From NCBI RefSeq assembly GCF_007097365.1, contig NZ_VJZR01000001.1, positions 310,001 to 374,000 of the forward strand: a DNA stretch of 64,000 bases. The letters run 5' to 3'. Source of the DNA: Flavobacterium franklandianum. Lineage in GTDB: Bacteria; Bacteroidota; Bacteroidia; Flavobacteriales; Flavobacteriaceae. The translations under genes and the position numbers were made by a program. Shown one piece after another: positions 7,042 through 17,041 of the stretch. Position 1 is the stretch's first letter; the number at the start of each line of letters is the position of its first letter. The notes beneath the pieces were generated by a model. That model saw nothing but the letters and a program-made list of their open reading frames with translations. It did no database searches and was not told the DNA's origin.

Positions 7042-9243
7042 ATGAGAAAATTTGCCTTGTTTGTTTTTTCCCTAGTAACTTATCAGGCGTCTTTTTCGCA
7101 AGATACCGTCAAGAAGCCAAAAATCGGATTGGTTCTGAGTGGTGGGGGTGCCAAAGGATTTGCCCATGTTGGGGTTTTAAAAGTTATTGAGCAAGCAGGA
7201 ATTAAAATAGATTATATTGGCGGAACGAGTATGGGTGCGGTTGTGGGAGGACTCTATGCTTCTGGTTATAATGCGGCACAACTAGATTCAATTGTATCTA
7301 CAACAAATTTTGATAATTTATTAATTGATTATGTTCCGCGTTCCTCTAAAAGTTTTTACGAAAAGAGGAATGATGATTTGTACGCATTGGTACTGCCTTT
7401 TAATAATTTTAAAATAGGTGTTCCGCAATCCCTCTCAAAAGGAATGTTTAATTACAATTTATTTAATAAACTTACACTTCATGCTAGACATGTTAGGGAT
7501 TTTAACCAATTGCCAATTCCCTTTTTGTGTATTGCAACTGACATTGAAATAGGGAAACAAGTGGTGCTGGACAAAGGAGTTTTAGCACAAGCATTAACTG
7601 CAAGCTCAGCATTACCATCCGTGTTTTCTCCAGTAATACTTGATGGCAAATTGTTGGTTGACGGAGGTGTTAACAACAATTATCCCATTGAAGAAATTAG
7701 GAATCTGGGAGCCGATATTATCATTGGTGTAGATGTACAAAGTGGGTTGCGAGACAAAGACCAACTTCAAGATGCTACTAAAATTTTATTTCAAATCAAT
7801 AATCTACAGATGATTGAAAAAATGGATGGCAATGCTAAAAATACAGATGTATATATTAAACCCGACATTAAAAATATTGGAGCAGTATCTTTTGAAAAGG
7901 CCAAAGAAATTATTCAAAGAGGCGAAGAAGCTGCGTTTACAGTTTATGAAGATCTAGATAAACTAGCCGATAAGACCAATCCATATCAAAAACCAAAGTT
8001 AAAAATAGAATCCGATAGCTTGTACATTATTAACATTATATACAATAATTTGGTTCATTATTCTAAAGCATATATTGAAGGGAAATTGAAGTTTCAATCG
8101 TGTTCAAAAATTAGGTATAAAGATTTAGAAACAGGAATCAATAATATTGATGCCACTCATAATTTTGGAACAGTAATTTATTCATTAGAACCCAATGGAG
8201 AGGGAGATGATTTGATTTTGAACTTGATTGAAAACCCTGTAAAAACGTATTTAAAATTTGGATTGCATTATGACGGACTTTATAAAAGCGCGTTATTGGT
8301 TAATATTACCAATAAAAACACTCTTTTTAAAAACGATGTTGCTTCATTCGATTTGATTATTGGTGATAATGTACGTTATAATTTAGATTATTATATCGAT
8401 AATGGATACAATTTGAGTGTTGGATTTAAATCCCAATTGAATCAATTTAACAAAAACGTTACTAAAGAAATTAGCAGTTTATCTATTGACCCATCGGTAA
8501 ATTCTATAAGCATTAATTTTTTAGACCTAACAAATCAGCTGTATTTTCAATCCATATTTGCACAAAAATTTCTAATAGGATTAGGGCTGGAATATAAATA
8601 TTTAAATATAAGTTCTAACACCATAGCTAATTCAAACCCGGTAATTGACCGAAGTAAATATGGTAGTGTTTTTGCATACATGAAATACGATTCTTTTGAC
8701 AGCCAATACTTTCCTAAAAAAGGTTGGTATTTCAACGGAGAAATTCATAATTATTTGTTGTCTACTAATTATACTGGAGAATTCAATCCTTTTTTAATCG
8801 CTAAAGTTGATACAGGAATTGCCTTCAAAATTTTAAAAAAGGCTACTGTAAAAATTCAAACTGAAGGGGGTTTCTCTATTGGAGAAAAAAGCGTGCCTTA
8901 TTTTGATTTTGTTTTGGGAGGTTTCGGTTTTATTCCGGTTAATAATTTCAAACCCTTTTACGGATATAACTTTCTAAGTATAGCAGGAGATAGTTATCTA
9001 AAATCTTCTGTAACAATTGACTATGAAATTTTTAGAAAAAACCATTTGAACTTTTCGGCCAATTATGCCAACATCGAAAACAATCTTTTTGATTCATTAG
9101 ACTGGATAACACTACCTAAATATTCAGGATATGCACTAGGATATGGGTTAGAAACAATAATTGGCCCTGTTGAAGTAAAATATTCTTGGTCGCCAGAAAC
9201 AAGTAAAGGATTTACTTGGTTTAGCATTGGATTTTGGTTCTAA
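7042..9243 (+). CDS. patatin-like phospholipase with C-terminal outer-membrane beta-barrel
   Basis: A 733-residue secreted protein. A signal peptide (about residues 1-19, ending ASFSQ) precedes a patatin lipase domain with the glycine-rich oxyanion motif SGGGAKGFAH (33-42), the nucleophile elbow GGTSMG (Ser about 63) and the catalytic DGG (about 207-209, LLVDGGVNNNYP). A POTRA-like linker (about 320-400) and a long beta-rich region follow, ending in an aromatic residue (IGFWF), as expected of a 16-strand barrel of the BamA/TpsB superfamily. This is the layout of PlpD-type (type Vd) autotransporters. It probably hydrolyses phospholipids at the cell surface or periplasmic side. It lies 9 bases after uvrC, so it may be cotranscribed. 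Confidence 0.88.
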   Translation: MRKFALFVFSLVTYQASFSQDTVKKPKIGLVLSGGGAKGFAHVGVLKVIEQAGIKIDYIGGTSMGAVVGGLYASGYNAAQLDSIVSTTNFDNLLIDYVPRSSKSFYEKRNDDLYALVLPFNNFKIGVPQSLSKGMFNYNLFNKLTLHARHVRDFNQLPIPFLCIATDIEIGKQVVLDKGVLAQALTASSALPSVFSPVILDGKLLVDGGVNNNYPIEEIRNLGADIIIGVDVQSGLRDKDQLQDATKILFQINNLQMIEKMDGNAKNTDVYIKPDIKNIGAVSFEKAKEIIQRGEEAAFTVYEDLDKLADKTNPYQKPKLKIESDSLYIINIIYNNLVHYSKAYIEGKLKFQSCSKIRYKDLETGINNIDATHNFGTVIYSLEPNGEGDDLILNLIENPVKTYLKFGLHYDGLYKSALLVNITNKNTLFKNDVASFDLIIGDNVRYNLDYYIDNGYNLSVGFKSQLNQFNKNVTKEISSLSIDPSVNSISINFLDLTNQLYFQSIFAQKFLIGLGLEYKYLNISSNTIANSNPVIDRSKYGSVFAYMKYDSFDSQYFPKKGWYFNGEIHNYLLSTNYTGEFNPFLIAKVDTGIAFKILKKATVKIQTEGGFSIGEKSVPYFDFVLGGFGFIPVNNFKPFYGYNFLSIAGDSYLKSSVTIDYEIFRKNHLNFSANYANIENNLFDSLDWITLPKYSGYALGYGLETIIGPVEVKYSWSPETSKGFTWFSIGFWF

Positions 9244-9392
9244 TCATTAAATAACAAGAAGAAAAATTATGAATACTTTAGAAAAAGTAGAATTTTTTTA
9301 TAGGGTACAAAAAAATAACCCAAAATAAGTTTGAGTCTTTGCAATCAATATGTTAAACTTTATTTTTATTAAATTTTTGTAAAAAGCTGCAT

Positions 9393-9518
9393 TACCTTTG
9401 CAACTGCAAAATTAGAAGGGGTGGTTCCCTTCTGTTTTTCATATAAATTTCATAGTTTATATTTTTTTGGTTAGTTAATAGCATGAATTCTCAGTCATTA
9501 ATTTGACTGAGTTTTTTT
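9393..9518 (+). ncRNA. candidate small RNA between a TAnnTTTG box and a terminator
   Basis: The 330-base gap between the patatin gene and DUF3108 holds TACCTTTG (9393-9400), a GAAGGG/CCCTTC hairpin followed by T residues (about 9413-9438), and a strong terminator hairpin CTCAGTCA-TTAATT-TGACTGAG plus seven T (9490-9518). A separate promoter for DUF3108 follows at 9526. A transcript of about 110 bases would run from roughly 9406 to 9518. No protein frame of note lies inside. A -33 element is not clear. The RNA family is not identified; the Flavobacteria-specific Flavo-1 motif is one thing to compare it with. Confidence 0.4.
9490..9518 (+). terminator. Rho-independent terminator upstream of DUF3108 gene
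   Basis: Perfect 8-base stem CTCAGTCA/TGACTGAG, 6-base loop, followed by TTTTTTT. Confidence 0.75.
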
Positions 9519-9525
9519 GTTTTAA

Positions 9526-9533
9526 TACATTTG
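9526..9533 (+). promoter_or_regulatory. -7 box for the DUF3108 gene
   Basis: TACATTTG directly after the terminator, giving a leader of about 35 bases before the ATG at 9574. Confidence 0.4.
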
Positions 9534-9573
9534 GAACAGAATTTGCGTTTACAGTAAATCAATAGTTAAAAAA

Positions 9574-10356
9574 ATGAAAAAAATAATTCTATTATTTATA
9601 TTTACTGCTTCAGTTGGATTTACACCACAAATAGAATCTTCATACGATGTAGGAGAACGATTTGTATTCAGGATAAATTATGGTTTTTTAAGTGCTGGTT
9701 ATGCTACTTTAGAAGTAAAAGAAGCCACGCTTAATAAAAAAAACGTTTTTCACGTTGTAGGCAAAGGATATACAACTGGAATGTCTCGATTTTTTTTTAA
9801 AGTCAATGACACCTATGAAAGTTACATAGATAAGGAGACTGGAAACCCATATCAATATGTTAGAAAAATTGACGAAGGCGGTTATACTAAAAATCAGGAA
9901 GGATTTTTTAATCAAACAGAAAATAAAGTTCTAGTCAAGGATTACAAACACACTACCGAAAAGACATTTACAATTCCTAAAAACGCACAAGACATATTGT
10001 CGTCTTTTTATTATTTGCGAAATTATCCCAATATTGATAAAATGAAAACAGGAGAATCTGTGGCTATCGATATGTTTTTTGATGATAAAACTACAAAATT
10101 TAGGTTAAAGTTTGTAGGACGTGAGGATATTAGAACTAAATTTGGATTCGTCTCAACGATGATTTTTAGACCATTAGTACAATCCGGGCGTGTTTTCAAA
10201 GAAGAAGAAAGTCTAACGGTTTGGATATCAGATGACGACAATAAATTGCCAATTCGAATAAAAGCAAATCTTCTTGTGGGTTCCATAAAAGCAGATTTAG
10301 ATAGTTACAAAGGATTAAAATTCCCTTTTAAAGTTAAAAAAAACAAGCGCGATTGA
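9574..10356 (+). CDS. DUF3108 domain-containing exported protein
   Basis: A 260-residue protein with a cleavable signal peptide (MKKIILLFIFTASVGFTPQ). The rest matches the DUF3108 pattern: an opening YDVGERFVFRINYGFLSAG, a central segment on conversion of a repeated-strand fold (NTYESY-like VNDTYESYIDKETGNP), and LTVWISDDDNKLPIRIKANL near the end. Members are periplasmic or outer-membrane-associated beta-rich proteins of unknown biochemical role in Bacteroidota. It is followed after 48 bases by an M23 peptidase gene in the same direction, and the pair may serve envelope maintenance, which is inference from context only. Confidence 0.8.
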   Translation: MKKIILLFIFTASVGFTPQIESSYDVGERFVFRINYGFLSAGYATLEVKEATLNKKNVFHVVGKGYTTGMSRFFFKVNDTYESYIDKETGNPYQYVRKIDEGGYTKNQEGFFNQTENKVLVKDYKHTTEKTFTIPKNAQDILSSFYYLRNYPNIDKMKTGESVAIDMFFDDKTTKFRLKFVGREDIRTKFGFVSTMIFRPLVQSGRVFKEEESLTVWISDDDNKLPIRIKANLLVGSIKADLDSYKGLKFPFKVKKNKRD

Positions 10357-10404
10357 TTTTGGTCTTAATAGTATTCGATTCCAAAATAATGGCTAAATAA
10401 ATAA

Positions 10405-11640
10405 TTGAATAATATAGTTAATTTGAAAAAAGTATTTCTATTTATTATTGTTTTGTTTTCAGTTTTTTCTTGTAAAAAAACAGAGCCCGAGAGCATTACT
10501 CCCAACCAATTGCCAAAACAAAAAAACGAACAATTTGGTTTTAATTTCAACGATTTTAACGTTCTTCATGATACCATAAAACAAGGAGATACATTTGGTA
10601 GTATCATAGAAAATCAAAATCTCGGAGACAAACAAATTTATGATATCATCGAAAAAATTAAGGATAGTTTTGATGTTAGAACCATTCGAATAGGAAAAAC
10701 GTATACTTTTTTACGTTCTAAAGATCGCTACAAAAAACTTCTATATGCGATTTATCAACCTGACAGAGCGAGTTATTATATTATAGATTTAAAGGATTCA
10801 GTTAGTGTTTCAAAAGTGACTCGACCTTTTCGTATTAAAAAAAGAACTATTGCCGGAGAACTAAACGGTTCTTTTTCAGAAGAATTACAAAGGCAAAAAG
10901 TCGATCCGGCTTTGGCCAATAAATTAATCAAAGTATATGCGTGGTCCATAGATTTTTTCAAGTTGAAAAAAGGGGATCAATTTGGCGTTATTTTTACAGA
11001 AAGATACATTGACGACACTATATATGATGGTGTTGATAGGTTAAGTGCCGCTTTTTTCGAATACAAAGGCAAAATGATTTATGCTTTCCCATTTGCTCAA
11101 AACGAAGGTTCTGGTAAAATAGATTATTATGACGAAAACGGAAAAGCACTCAAGAATTTTTTCTTAAAATCACCTCTTAAATATGCCAACATTACTTCGC
11201 GTTTTTCTAGAAATAGATTTCATCCTGTACAAATGATTTGGAAAGCCCACAAAGGAACCGATTATGCTGCGCCAACAGGAACACCTATCATGACAACAGC
11301 GTCGGGAATAGTAGAGCAAACGGGCTATACAGCCGGGAACGGGAATTTTGTAAAAGTAAAACATGATAAAACTTATTCTACACAATATCTTCATATGTCC
11401 CGAATTTTGGTTCGCAGGGGACAAAGAGTGACTCAAGGAAGTGTTATTGGCAGGGTTGGAAGCACAGGACTAGCAACTGGCCCGCACGTTTGTTATCGTT
11501 TTTGGAAAAACGGAGTACAAGTTGATGCTTTAAGGTTGAAATTGCCTAATTCTCAACCCATGGAATCAAAAAATTTACCTCGATTTAAACAACAAATCGA
11601 ACCTTTGAAATGGGAATTGGATAGTGTTGCTAATTTGTAA
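10405..11640 (+). CDS. M23 family peptidoglycan DD-metallopeptidase lipoprotein with an altered zinc site
   Basis: A 411-residue protein. A signal sequence ends in a lipobox (VFSC, Cys 23), so it is probably membrane-anchored. A LysM-like/OapA-like N-terminal half (KQGDTFGSIIENQNL, about 59-73) precedes a C-terminal LytM/M23 domain. HKGTDYAAPTGTP (282-294) gives the first zinc ligands His 282 and Asp 286. The usual final HxH motif appears as GPHVCYRFW (359-367): His 361 is kept as the general base but the zinc-ligand His is Cys 363. It may still bind zinc through cysteine, or may have become an activator of other hydrolases. The DUF3108 gene lies upstream. Confidence 0.9.
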   Translation: MNNIVNLKKVFLFIIVLFSVFSCKKTEPESITPNQLPKQKNEQFGFNFNDFNVLHDTIKQGDTFGSIIENQNLGDKQIYDIIEKIKDSFDVRTIRIGKTYTFLRSKDRYKKLLYAIYQPDRASYYIIDLKDSVSVSKVTRPFRIKKRTIAGELNGSFSEELQRQKVDPALANKLIKVYAWSIDFFKLKKGDQFGVIFTERYIDDTIYDGVDRLSAAFFEYKGKMIYAFPFAQNEGSGKIDYYDENGKALKNFFLKSPLKYANITSRFSRNRFHPVQMIWKAHKGTDYAAPTGTPIMTTASGIVEQTGYTAGNGNFVKVKHDKTYSTQYLHMSRILVRRGQRVTQGSVIGRVGSTGLATGPHVCYRFWKNGVQVDALRLKLPNSQPMESKNLPRFKQQIEPLKWELDSVANL

Positions 11641-11683
11641 TCTAAAATTATAAAAGCCTTCACTAAAAGATGAAAAGCATGGG

Positions 11684-11712
11684 TTGTTTTAGAAACTAAA
11701 AATGTAAATTTG
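11684..11712 (+). promoter_or_regulatory. promoter of pgi
   Basis: TTG (11684-11686), 18 bases, TAAATTTG (11705-11712), with the pgi ATG 24 bases further on. Confidence 0.6.
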
Positions 11713-11735
11713 CTCTTTCTAAAATAAATTAAACT

Positions 11736-13379
11736 ATGGCTTTACATAACACAAACCCAACAAACACATTAGCTTGGCAAAAACTTCAGAAACATTTTCA
11801 GGAAATGCAAAATGTTTCTATGTCGGCACTATTTGATAAAGACAACACCAGAACTTCGCAATTTCATATTCAGTGGAATGATTTCTTGATCGATTATTCA
11901 AAGAACATAATCAATCAGGAAACCCTAGATTTATTGCTTGAATTGGCAAACGAAGCACAATTGAAAGATTCAATTTCAAAATATTTTGATGGAGACATCA
12001 TCAATCAAACCGAAAACCGCGCCGTATTGCATACCGCTTTGCGTGCCAAAGAAACATCAATTATCAAAGTAGATGGCGAGAATGTAATTCCAGAAGTTTA
12101 TGAAGTAAAAAGTAAAATTAAAAGCTTCACCAATGAAATAGTAAACGGCGACCGTAAAGGATTTACAGGAAAACCATTTACAGATGTTGTCAACATCGGA
12201 ATTGGTGGTTCAGACCTTGGTCCAGCTATGGTAGTTGAAGCTTTACAATATTATAAAAATCATTTGAACGTTCACTTTGTGTCGAATGTTGATGGCGATC
12301 ATGTAAACGAAATTATCAAAAAACTAAATCCAGAAACAACTCTTTTTGTCATTGTTTCTAAAACGTTTACCACTCAAGAAACCTTGACCAATTCTGAAAC
12401 GATCAGAGAATGGTTTTTGAAATCGGCTTCGCAAGAAGATGTCGCCAAACATTTTGTGGCAGTTTCGACTAATATTCAACGAGTAACCGAGTTTGGAATA
12501 AATCCTGACAATGTTTTTCCAATGTGGGATTGGGTTGGAGGACGATTTTCGCTTTGGAGTGCCGTTGGTCTTTCGATAAGTTTGGCCGTTGGTTTTGAAA
12601 ATTATAATGAATTATTGGCTGGAGCCAACGAAATGGACGAACATTTCAAAACCGAAGATTTCGATAAAAATATGCCGGTGATTTTAGCTTTGCTAAGCAT
12701 TTGGTATAACAACTTTTTTGGGGCTGAAAGCGAAGCATTAATTCCATACAGTCAGTATTTGCAAAAATTAGCGCCTTACTTGCAACAAGGATTTATGGAA
12801 AGCAACGGAAAAAGTGTAGATCGTGACGGAAAACCTGTGGGTTATCAAACCGGAACTATTATTTGGGGAGAGCCAGGAACCAATTCGCAACACGCCTTTT
12901 TTCAGTTAATCCATCAAGGAACTAAGCTGATTCCAACGGATTTTATAGGATTTGTAAAACCATTGTACGGCAACGAAGACCATCACGACAAATTGATGTC
13001 CAACTTTTTTGCACAAACCGAAGCCTTGTTACACGGAAAATCTTCAGCCAAAGTTCAAGCCGAATTCATTAAACAAGGACTTTCTGAAGAGAAAGCAAAA
13101 TTCCTTTTGCCTTTTAAAGTATTTGCTGGTAACAAACCAACCAACACAATTTTAATACAAAAATTGACACCAAAAGCATTAGGTTCTTTAGTAGCTATGT
13201 ATGAACACAAGATTTTTGTACAAGGAATTATCTGGAATATTTTCAGTTATGACCAATGGGGAGTTGAACTTGGAAAACAATTGGCCAATTCAATTCTTGA
13301 TGAAATAAACTCAAAAAAAGTAAATTCGCACGACAGTTCAACAGCGTTTTTATTGAATCATTTTTTGAATAATAAATAA
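11736..13379 (+). CDS. pgi: glucose-6-phosphate isomerase
   Basis: Interconverts glucose 6-phosphate and fructose 6-phosphate in glycolysis and gluconeogenesis. The 547 residues are normal for the long, eukaryote/proteobacteria-like form. Signatures include [18 protein letters not shown], the sugar-phosphate loop [14 protein letters not shown], the PGI signature [14 protein letters not shown] (about 267-280), [16 protein letters not shown] with the catalytic His, and the C-terminal lysine region [13 protein letters not shown]. It has its own promoter and is followed by a strong terminator, so it is probably a single-gene transcript. Confidence 0.98.
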   Translation: MALHNTNPTNTLAWQKLQKHFQEMQNVSMSALFDKDNTRTSQFHIQWNDFLIDYSKNIINQETLDLLLELANEAQLKDSISKYFDGDIINQTENRAVLHTALRAKETSIIKVDGENVIPEVYEVKSKIKSFTNEIVNGDRKGFTGKPFTDVVNIGIGGSDLGPAMVVEALQYYKNHLNVHFVSNVDGDHVNEIIKKLNPETTLFVIVSKTFTTQETLTNSETIREWFLKSASQEDVAKHFVAVSTNIQRVTEFGINPDNVFPMWDWVGGRFSLWSAVGLSISLAVGFENYNELLAGANEMDEHFKTEDFDKNMPVILALLSIWYNNFFGAESEALIPYSQYLQKLAPYLQQGFMESNGKSVDRDGKPVGYQTGTIIWGEPGTNSQHAFFQLIHQGTKLIPTDFIGFVKPLYGNEDHHDKLMSNFFAQTEALLHGKSSAKVQAEFIKQGLSEEKAKFLLPFKVFAGNKPTNTILIQKLTPKALGSLVAMYEHKIFVQGIIWNIFSYDQWGVELGKQLANSILDEINSKKVNSHDSSTAFLLNHFLNNK

Positions 13380-13413
13380 AAATATAGGTTTATAACACCT
13401 ACAACGACAATGG

Positions 13414-13448
13414 AAACCTTGATTTTTGAGAAAGTCAAGGTTTTTTTT
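13414..13448 (+). terminator. Rho-independent terminator of pgi
   Basis: Perfect stem AAACCTTGA / TCAAGGTTT with a 12-base loop, followed by five more T (eight in a row in all). The rest of the gap to 13711 is AT-rich, with a repeated TTAACAT motif near 13640-13660 and no clear -7 box or gene. Confidence 0.75.
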
Positions 13449-13711
13449 ATGAAACTTATTTCTAGACAACTGTTTTTCACTACTTTAAACTCTATTTTTT
13501 TCTCCAATTATTTATCAACAGTTGTTATGAAATGGTTGCGGACTATTCGTCTATATATCAGTTTTTTAGGTTTTTTTTATATAACAAATTCTCAGTAAAA
13601 AGTGATATATGTTAATAATACATTATCTAAAAATATTTTATTAACATTTCGTTAACATATAAATCGATAAAATGTTAGAATTTTGCCAAAAATTACTAAA
13701 CTAAAACAAAA

Positions 13712-16438
13712 ATGAAAACAATCAAAAATTGGGTACTTTCTGGATTACTATTTATGGTAGTTTCGACAGTATTTTCGCAAGGAAAAATCACCGGAACAAT
13801 TACTGATGGTCAAAGTTCTTTGCCTGGAACAAATGTTGCTGTTAAAGGCTCTAAAATTGGTGCATCAACAGATTTTGATGGTAAATTTATGATTAATACA
13901 ACTGCTAATTCAGGGGAATTAGTTATTTCTTTTATTGGTTATGATGCCAAAACTGTAAAATTTACCGTGGCAAACGGTGGAACTACAAATTTAGGAACAA
14001 TCGTTTTGACTGCTACTTCTAACGAATTAAGCGAAGTTGTTGTAAGATCTGGAGTTGTAGATCTTGCAAAAGACAGAAAAACTCCTGTGGCTGTTTCTAC
14101 TATTAAAGCTTCAGAAATTCAAGAAAAATTAGGAACTCAGGAATTTCCTGAAATTTTAGCAAATACGCCTTCGGTATATGTTACAAAAGCAGGTGGTGGT
14201 TTTGGAGATTCAAGAATTAACATTCGTGGTTTCGATCAGAGAAATGTAGCCGTTATGATTAATGGTGTTCCTGTTAATGATATGGAAAACGGAGCTGTTT
14301 ATTGGAGTAACTGGGCTGGATTGTCTGATGTTACATCAGCAATGCAAGTACAAAGAGGTTTAGGATCTTCTAAACTGGCTATTTCTTCTGTGGGAGGAAC
14401 AATAAATGTTATAACTAGAACATCTGATATGAAAGAGGGAGGAGCAGTTTCAACAGGTTTTGGTAATGCCAATTATTTGAAAGTGCAAGGTTCTTATAAT
14501 ACGGGTATTATGAAAAACGGTTTTTCAGCTTCTGTTTTGTTAAGTTCAACAACAGGTAATGGATATGCTGATGGAACACAATTCCAAGGGAAAAATTATT
14601 TTATTGCTTTTGGTTACAAACCAAATGACAAACATGACATTCAATTTACTTTTACTGGTGCTCCTCAATGGCACAATCAAAGGAGTTTCGCAAATACAAT
14701 TTCAGATTATTTGAAATATGGTAGCAATGGTGAACCTAATATAAAATACAGTTCTGACTGGGGTTACAAAAATGGAGAACAATATGCTTGGACAAGAAAT
14801 TTCTATCACAAACCAGTAATGTCATTCAATTGGGATTACAAAATCAGTGAAAAATCAAAATTATCATCTGTAGCCTATGCCTCTTGGGGTCGTGGTGGAG
14901 GAACAGGAAATATTGGAAAAAGCCCTTTCTCTTATAAAACTGCTGACGGATTAGTTCCTTTTGATGATTTTGTTGCATTCAATACAGGAACCTATACTTT
15001 TGCTAAAGGAGAAAGTTTAACAAACCTTGGAACACCATTAAAACCAAGTACAATAGCTGGTCACGAAGGTGAATACATTACCAATAGATCAACAGGTTTT
15101 ACAAGAAGAGCTTCTATCAATTCTCATGACTGGTATGGTGCAGTAATTGATTTTAATACAAAATTATCCGAAAAATTAATTCTTGATTTAGGAATTGATG
15201 CCAGAACTTATACTGGATACCACTTTAGAAACATTAATGACAGATTGGGTGCAGATGTTTATTACGACAATGTTAATGTTAATAATAAACCAGCAGGTAG
15301 ATATTTATATGAAACGTATTCAGCGTCACCAAGCTTCAATCCTTGGACGGATGTTAAAAACCAAGAAAAAATCGAATACAACAACAATGGTTATGTAAGA
15401 TGGTATGGTGCCTTTACACAATTAGAATATTCAACTGAAAAACTTTCAGCGTTTTTCCAAGGATCGGTGTCACAACAAGGATTTAAAAGAGAAGACACTT
15501 TTATTTATTTAACTACAGATCCTCTTTATGTAACTGATTACGAGAACATTCTTGGGGGTAATGTGAAAGGCGGAATAAACTATAATATCAACGAGCAACA
15601 AAATGTGTTTATCAATTCAGGATATTATTCTAAACAACCAAATTTTCAAGCAGTTTATCCTAACAACAAATCTATTGTTGGTGAAAACTTAACAAACGAA
15701 AAAATATTAGGTTTAGAAGCTGGTTATGGTTTCCGTTCAAGAATGTTTAATGCTAAATTAAATTTGTATTACACTTCTTGGAAAGACAGATATCAAAGGG
15801 CTACTGATGCTGCGGCAGATAATGTTGGTGGTTATTATGACTATACTGGTATTACAGAAATTCACTCGGGTATTGAGTTAGAAATGAATGCAAAACCATT
15901 GCCTAAATTAAATATTAACGCTATGATTTCTGTTGGTGATTGGACTTATAATGGAAACTCTATCAGTAACCGATATGATGCTAATAATGAGCCAGTAGGA
16001 GGAGCAGCTAAAACTTTATATTTAGACAATTTAAAAGTTGGAGATGCTGCACAAACAACAGCAAGTTTAGGAGCTTCTTATGAGGTTGTAACTCGAGTAT
16101 TTCTTGATGCAAATTACAGAGTTGCTCAAAAATTATATGCTTCAATTGATCCTTCTAAATTTACTAGTGAAGTAAATGACGGTACATTAGAATTGCCTTC
16201 TTACGGCTTGATGGATGCAGGATTCTCATACAAAATGTTAGTTGGTAAAAATAAAAGTGATTCAGTTAATTTCAGATTGAATGTGAATAACGTTTTAGAT
16301 GAAGTTTATATTTCTGAATCAAGAACAAATAATTTCACTACTCCAACAAGTAAAAATTATAATGGAGTTAATGTTACTAATCAAGTTTACTTCGGATTTG
16401 GAAGAACTTGGAACTTTAGTTTGCGTTACAATTTCTAA
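13712..16438 (+). CDS. TonB-dependent outer-membrane receptor with N-terminal carboxypeptidase-like domain
   Basis: A 908-residue outer-membrane transporter. In order: a signal peptide (to about residue 23, TVFSQ), a CarboxypepD_reg-like beta-sandwich (GKITGTITDGQSSLPGTNV, about 24-105), a TonB plug (ILANTPSVYVTKAGGGFGDS, then INIRGFDQRNVAVMINGVPV, about 150-240), and a 22-strand barrel ending in FGRTWNFSLRYNF with a terminal Phe. There is no adjacent SusD partner, so it is more like a single-component receptor for an iron chelate, vitamin or peptide than a SusC glycan importer. The substrate is unknown. A terminator follows directly. Confidence 0.9.
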   Translation: MKTIKNWVLSGLLFMVVSTVFSQGKITGTITDGQSSLPGTNVAVKGSKIGASTDFDGKFMINTTANSGELVISFIGYDAKTVKFTVANGGTTNLGTIVLTATSNELSEVVVRSGVVDLAKDRKTPVAVSTIKASEIQEKLGTQEFPEILANTPSVYVTKAGGGFGDSRINIRGFDQRNVAVMINGVPVNDMENGAVYWSNWAGLSDVTSAMQVQRGLGSSKLAISSVGGTINVITRTSDMKEGGAVSTGFGNANYLKVQGSYNTGIMKNGFSASVLLSSTTGNGYADGTQFQGKNYFIAFGYKPNDKHDIQFTFTGAPQWHNQRSFANTISDYLKYGSNGEPNIKYSSDWGYKNGEQYAWTRNFYHKPVMSFNWDYKISEKSKLSSVAYASWGRGGGTGNIGKSPFSYKTADGLVPFDDFVAFNTGTYTFAKGESLTNLGTPLKPSTIAGHEGEYITNRSTGFTRRASINSHDWYGAVIDFNTKLSEKLILDLGIDARTYTGYHFRNINDRLGADVYYDNVNVNNKPAGRYLYETYSASPSFNPWTDVKNQEKIEYNNNGYVRWYGAFTQLEYSTEKLSAFFQGSVSQQGFKREDTFIYLTTDPLYVTDYENILGGNVKGGINYNINEQQNVFINSGYYSKQPNFQAVYPNNKSIVGENLTNEKILGLEAGYGFRSRMFNAKLNLYYTSWKDRYQRATDAAADNVGGYYDYTGITEIHSGIELEMNAKPLPKLNINAMISVGDWTYNGNSISNRYDANNEPVGGAAKTLYLDNLKVGDAAQTTASLGASYEVVTRVFLDANYRVAQKLYASIDPSKFTSEVNDGTLELPSYGLMDAGFSYKMLVGKNKSDSVNFRLNVNNVLDEVYISESRTNNFTTPTSKNYNGVNVTNQVYFGFGRTWNFSLRYNF

Positions 16439-16458
16439 AAGAAAAATTCAATAATTAC

Positions 16459-16498
16459 AAAAACGGCATCACTTCAAAAGTAGATGCCGTTTTTTTTT
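16459..16498 (+). terminator. Rho-independent terminator of the TonB receptor gene
   Basis: AAAAACGGCAT / ATGCCGTTTTT stem with a 14-base loop and nine T in a row. Confidence 0.8.
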
Positions 16499-16539
16499 AT
16501 GTTTTTTTATTTATATTTGTTAAAACAAAATAACTTTTT

Positions 16540-16965
16540 ATGTACGAAATCATTCAAAAATTGCATTCTTGGTGGGCTTATGTGGCCTTTTTATTATTGG
16601 TAATTGCAGTTGTCAATTCCCTGATTGGTCTTTTTTCTAAAAAAGAATTTACCCCAAATGACAAGAAAATTGCGCTGTTTGCCTTAGCCGCAATACACAC
16701 TCAATTATTAATAGGTGTCATTGTTTATTTCGTTTCCCCACTAGGTTTTGCTTCATTAGGTCAAATGAAAGACGCTGCCTTGAGATTAACCTCTCTGGAA
16801 CATCCTTTGATGAATTTAATTGGCATTACCTTAATTACTATTGGCTGGATGAAGCATAAAAAATTAACTACCAGTAAATCAAAATTCAAAACCTTTTCTA
16901 TTTATTATGGTTTGGGATTAGTTCTTATTTTGAGTAAAATTCCCTGGGAATCTTGGTTCAACTAA
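16540..16965 (+). CDS. small four-helix inner-membrane protein, unknown function
   Basis: A 141-residue protein with four predicted membrane helices (about 10-31, 46-66, 88-105 and 122-136). Histidines sit in or near the first three helices (LHSWWAYV, AAIHTQLLIGV, LEHPLMN), a pattern like small di-heme cytochrome-b-type proteins, but heme binding is only a possibility. It has terminators on both sides, so it is probably transcribed alone. I recognise it only as a conserved Bacteroidota membrane protein. Confidence 0.7.
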   Translation: MYEIIQKLHSWWAYVAFLLLVIAVVNSLIGLFSKKEFTPNDKKIALFALAAIHTQLLIGVIVYFVSPLGFASLGQMKDAALRLTSLEHPLMNLIGITLITIGWMKHKKLTTSKSKFKTFSIYYGLGLVLILSKIPWESWFN

Positions 16966-16970
16966 TATTT

Positions 16971-16995
16971 AAAAGTCCTGAAAAGGACTTTTTTT
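16971..16995 (+). terminator. Rho-independent terminator after the four-helix membrane protein
   Basis: AAAAGTCC / GGACTTTT stem with a short loop and seven T. Confidence 0.7.
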
Positions 16996-17041
16996 ACCTA
17001 GGCATGGTTTTTGCTAAATGGAGTTTAACTAAAAGTTTATT

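Noticed and set aside
13410..13598. 62-residue plus-strand frame after pgi
   Set aside because: It covers the pgi terminator and AT-rich DNA, and the translation is low-complexity and Phe-rich with no family-like motif.
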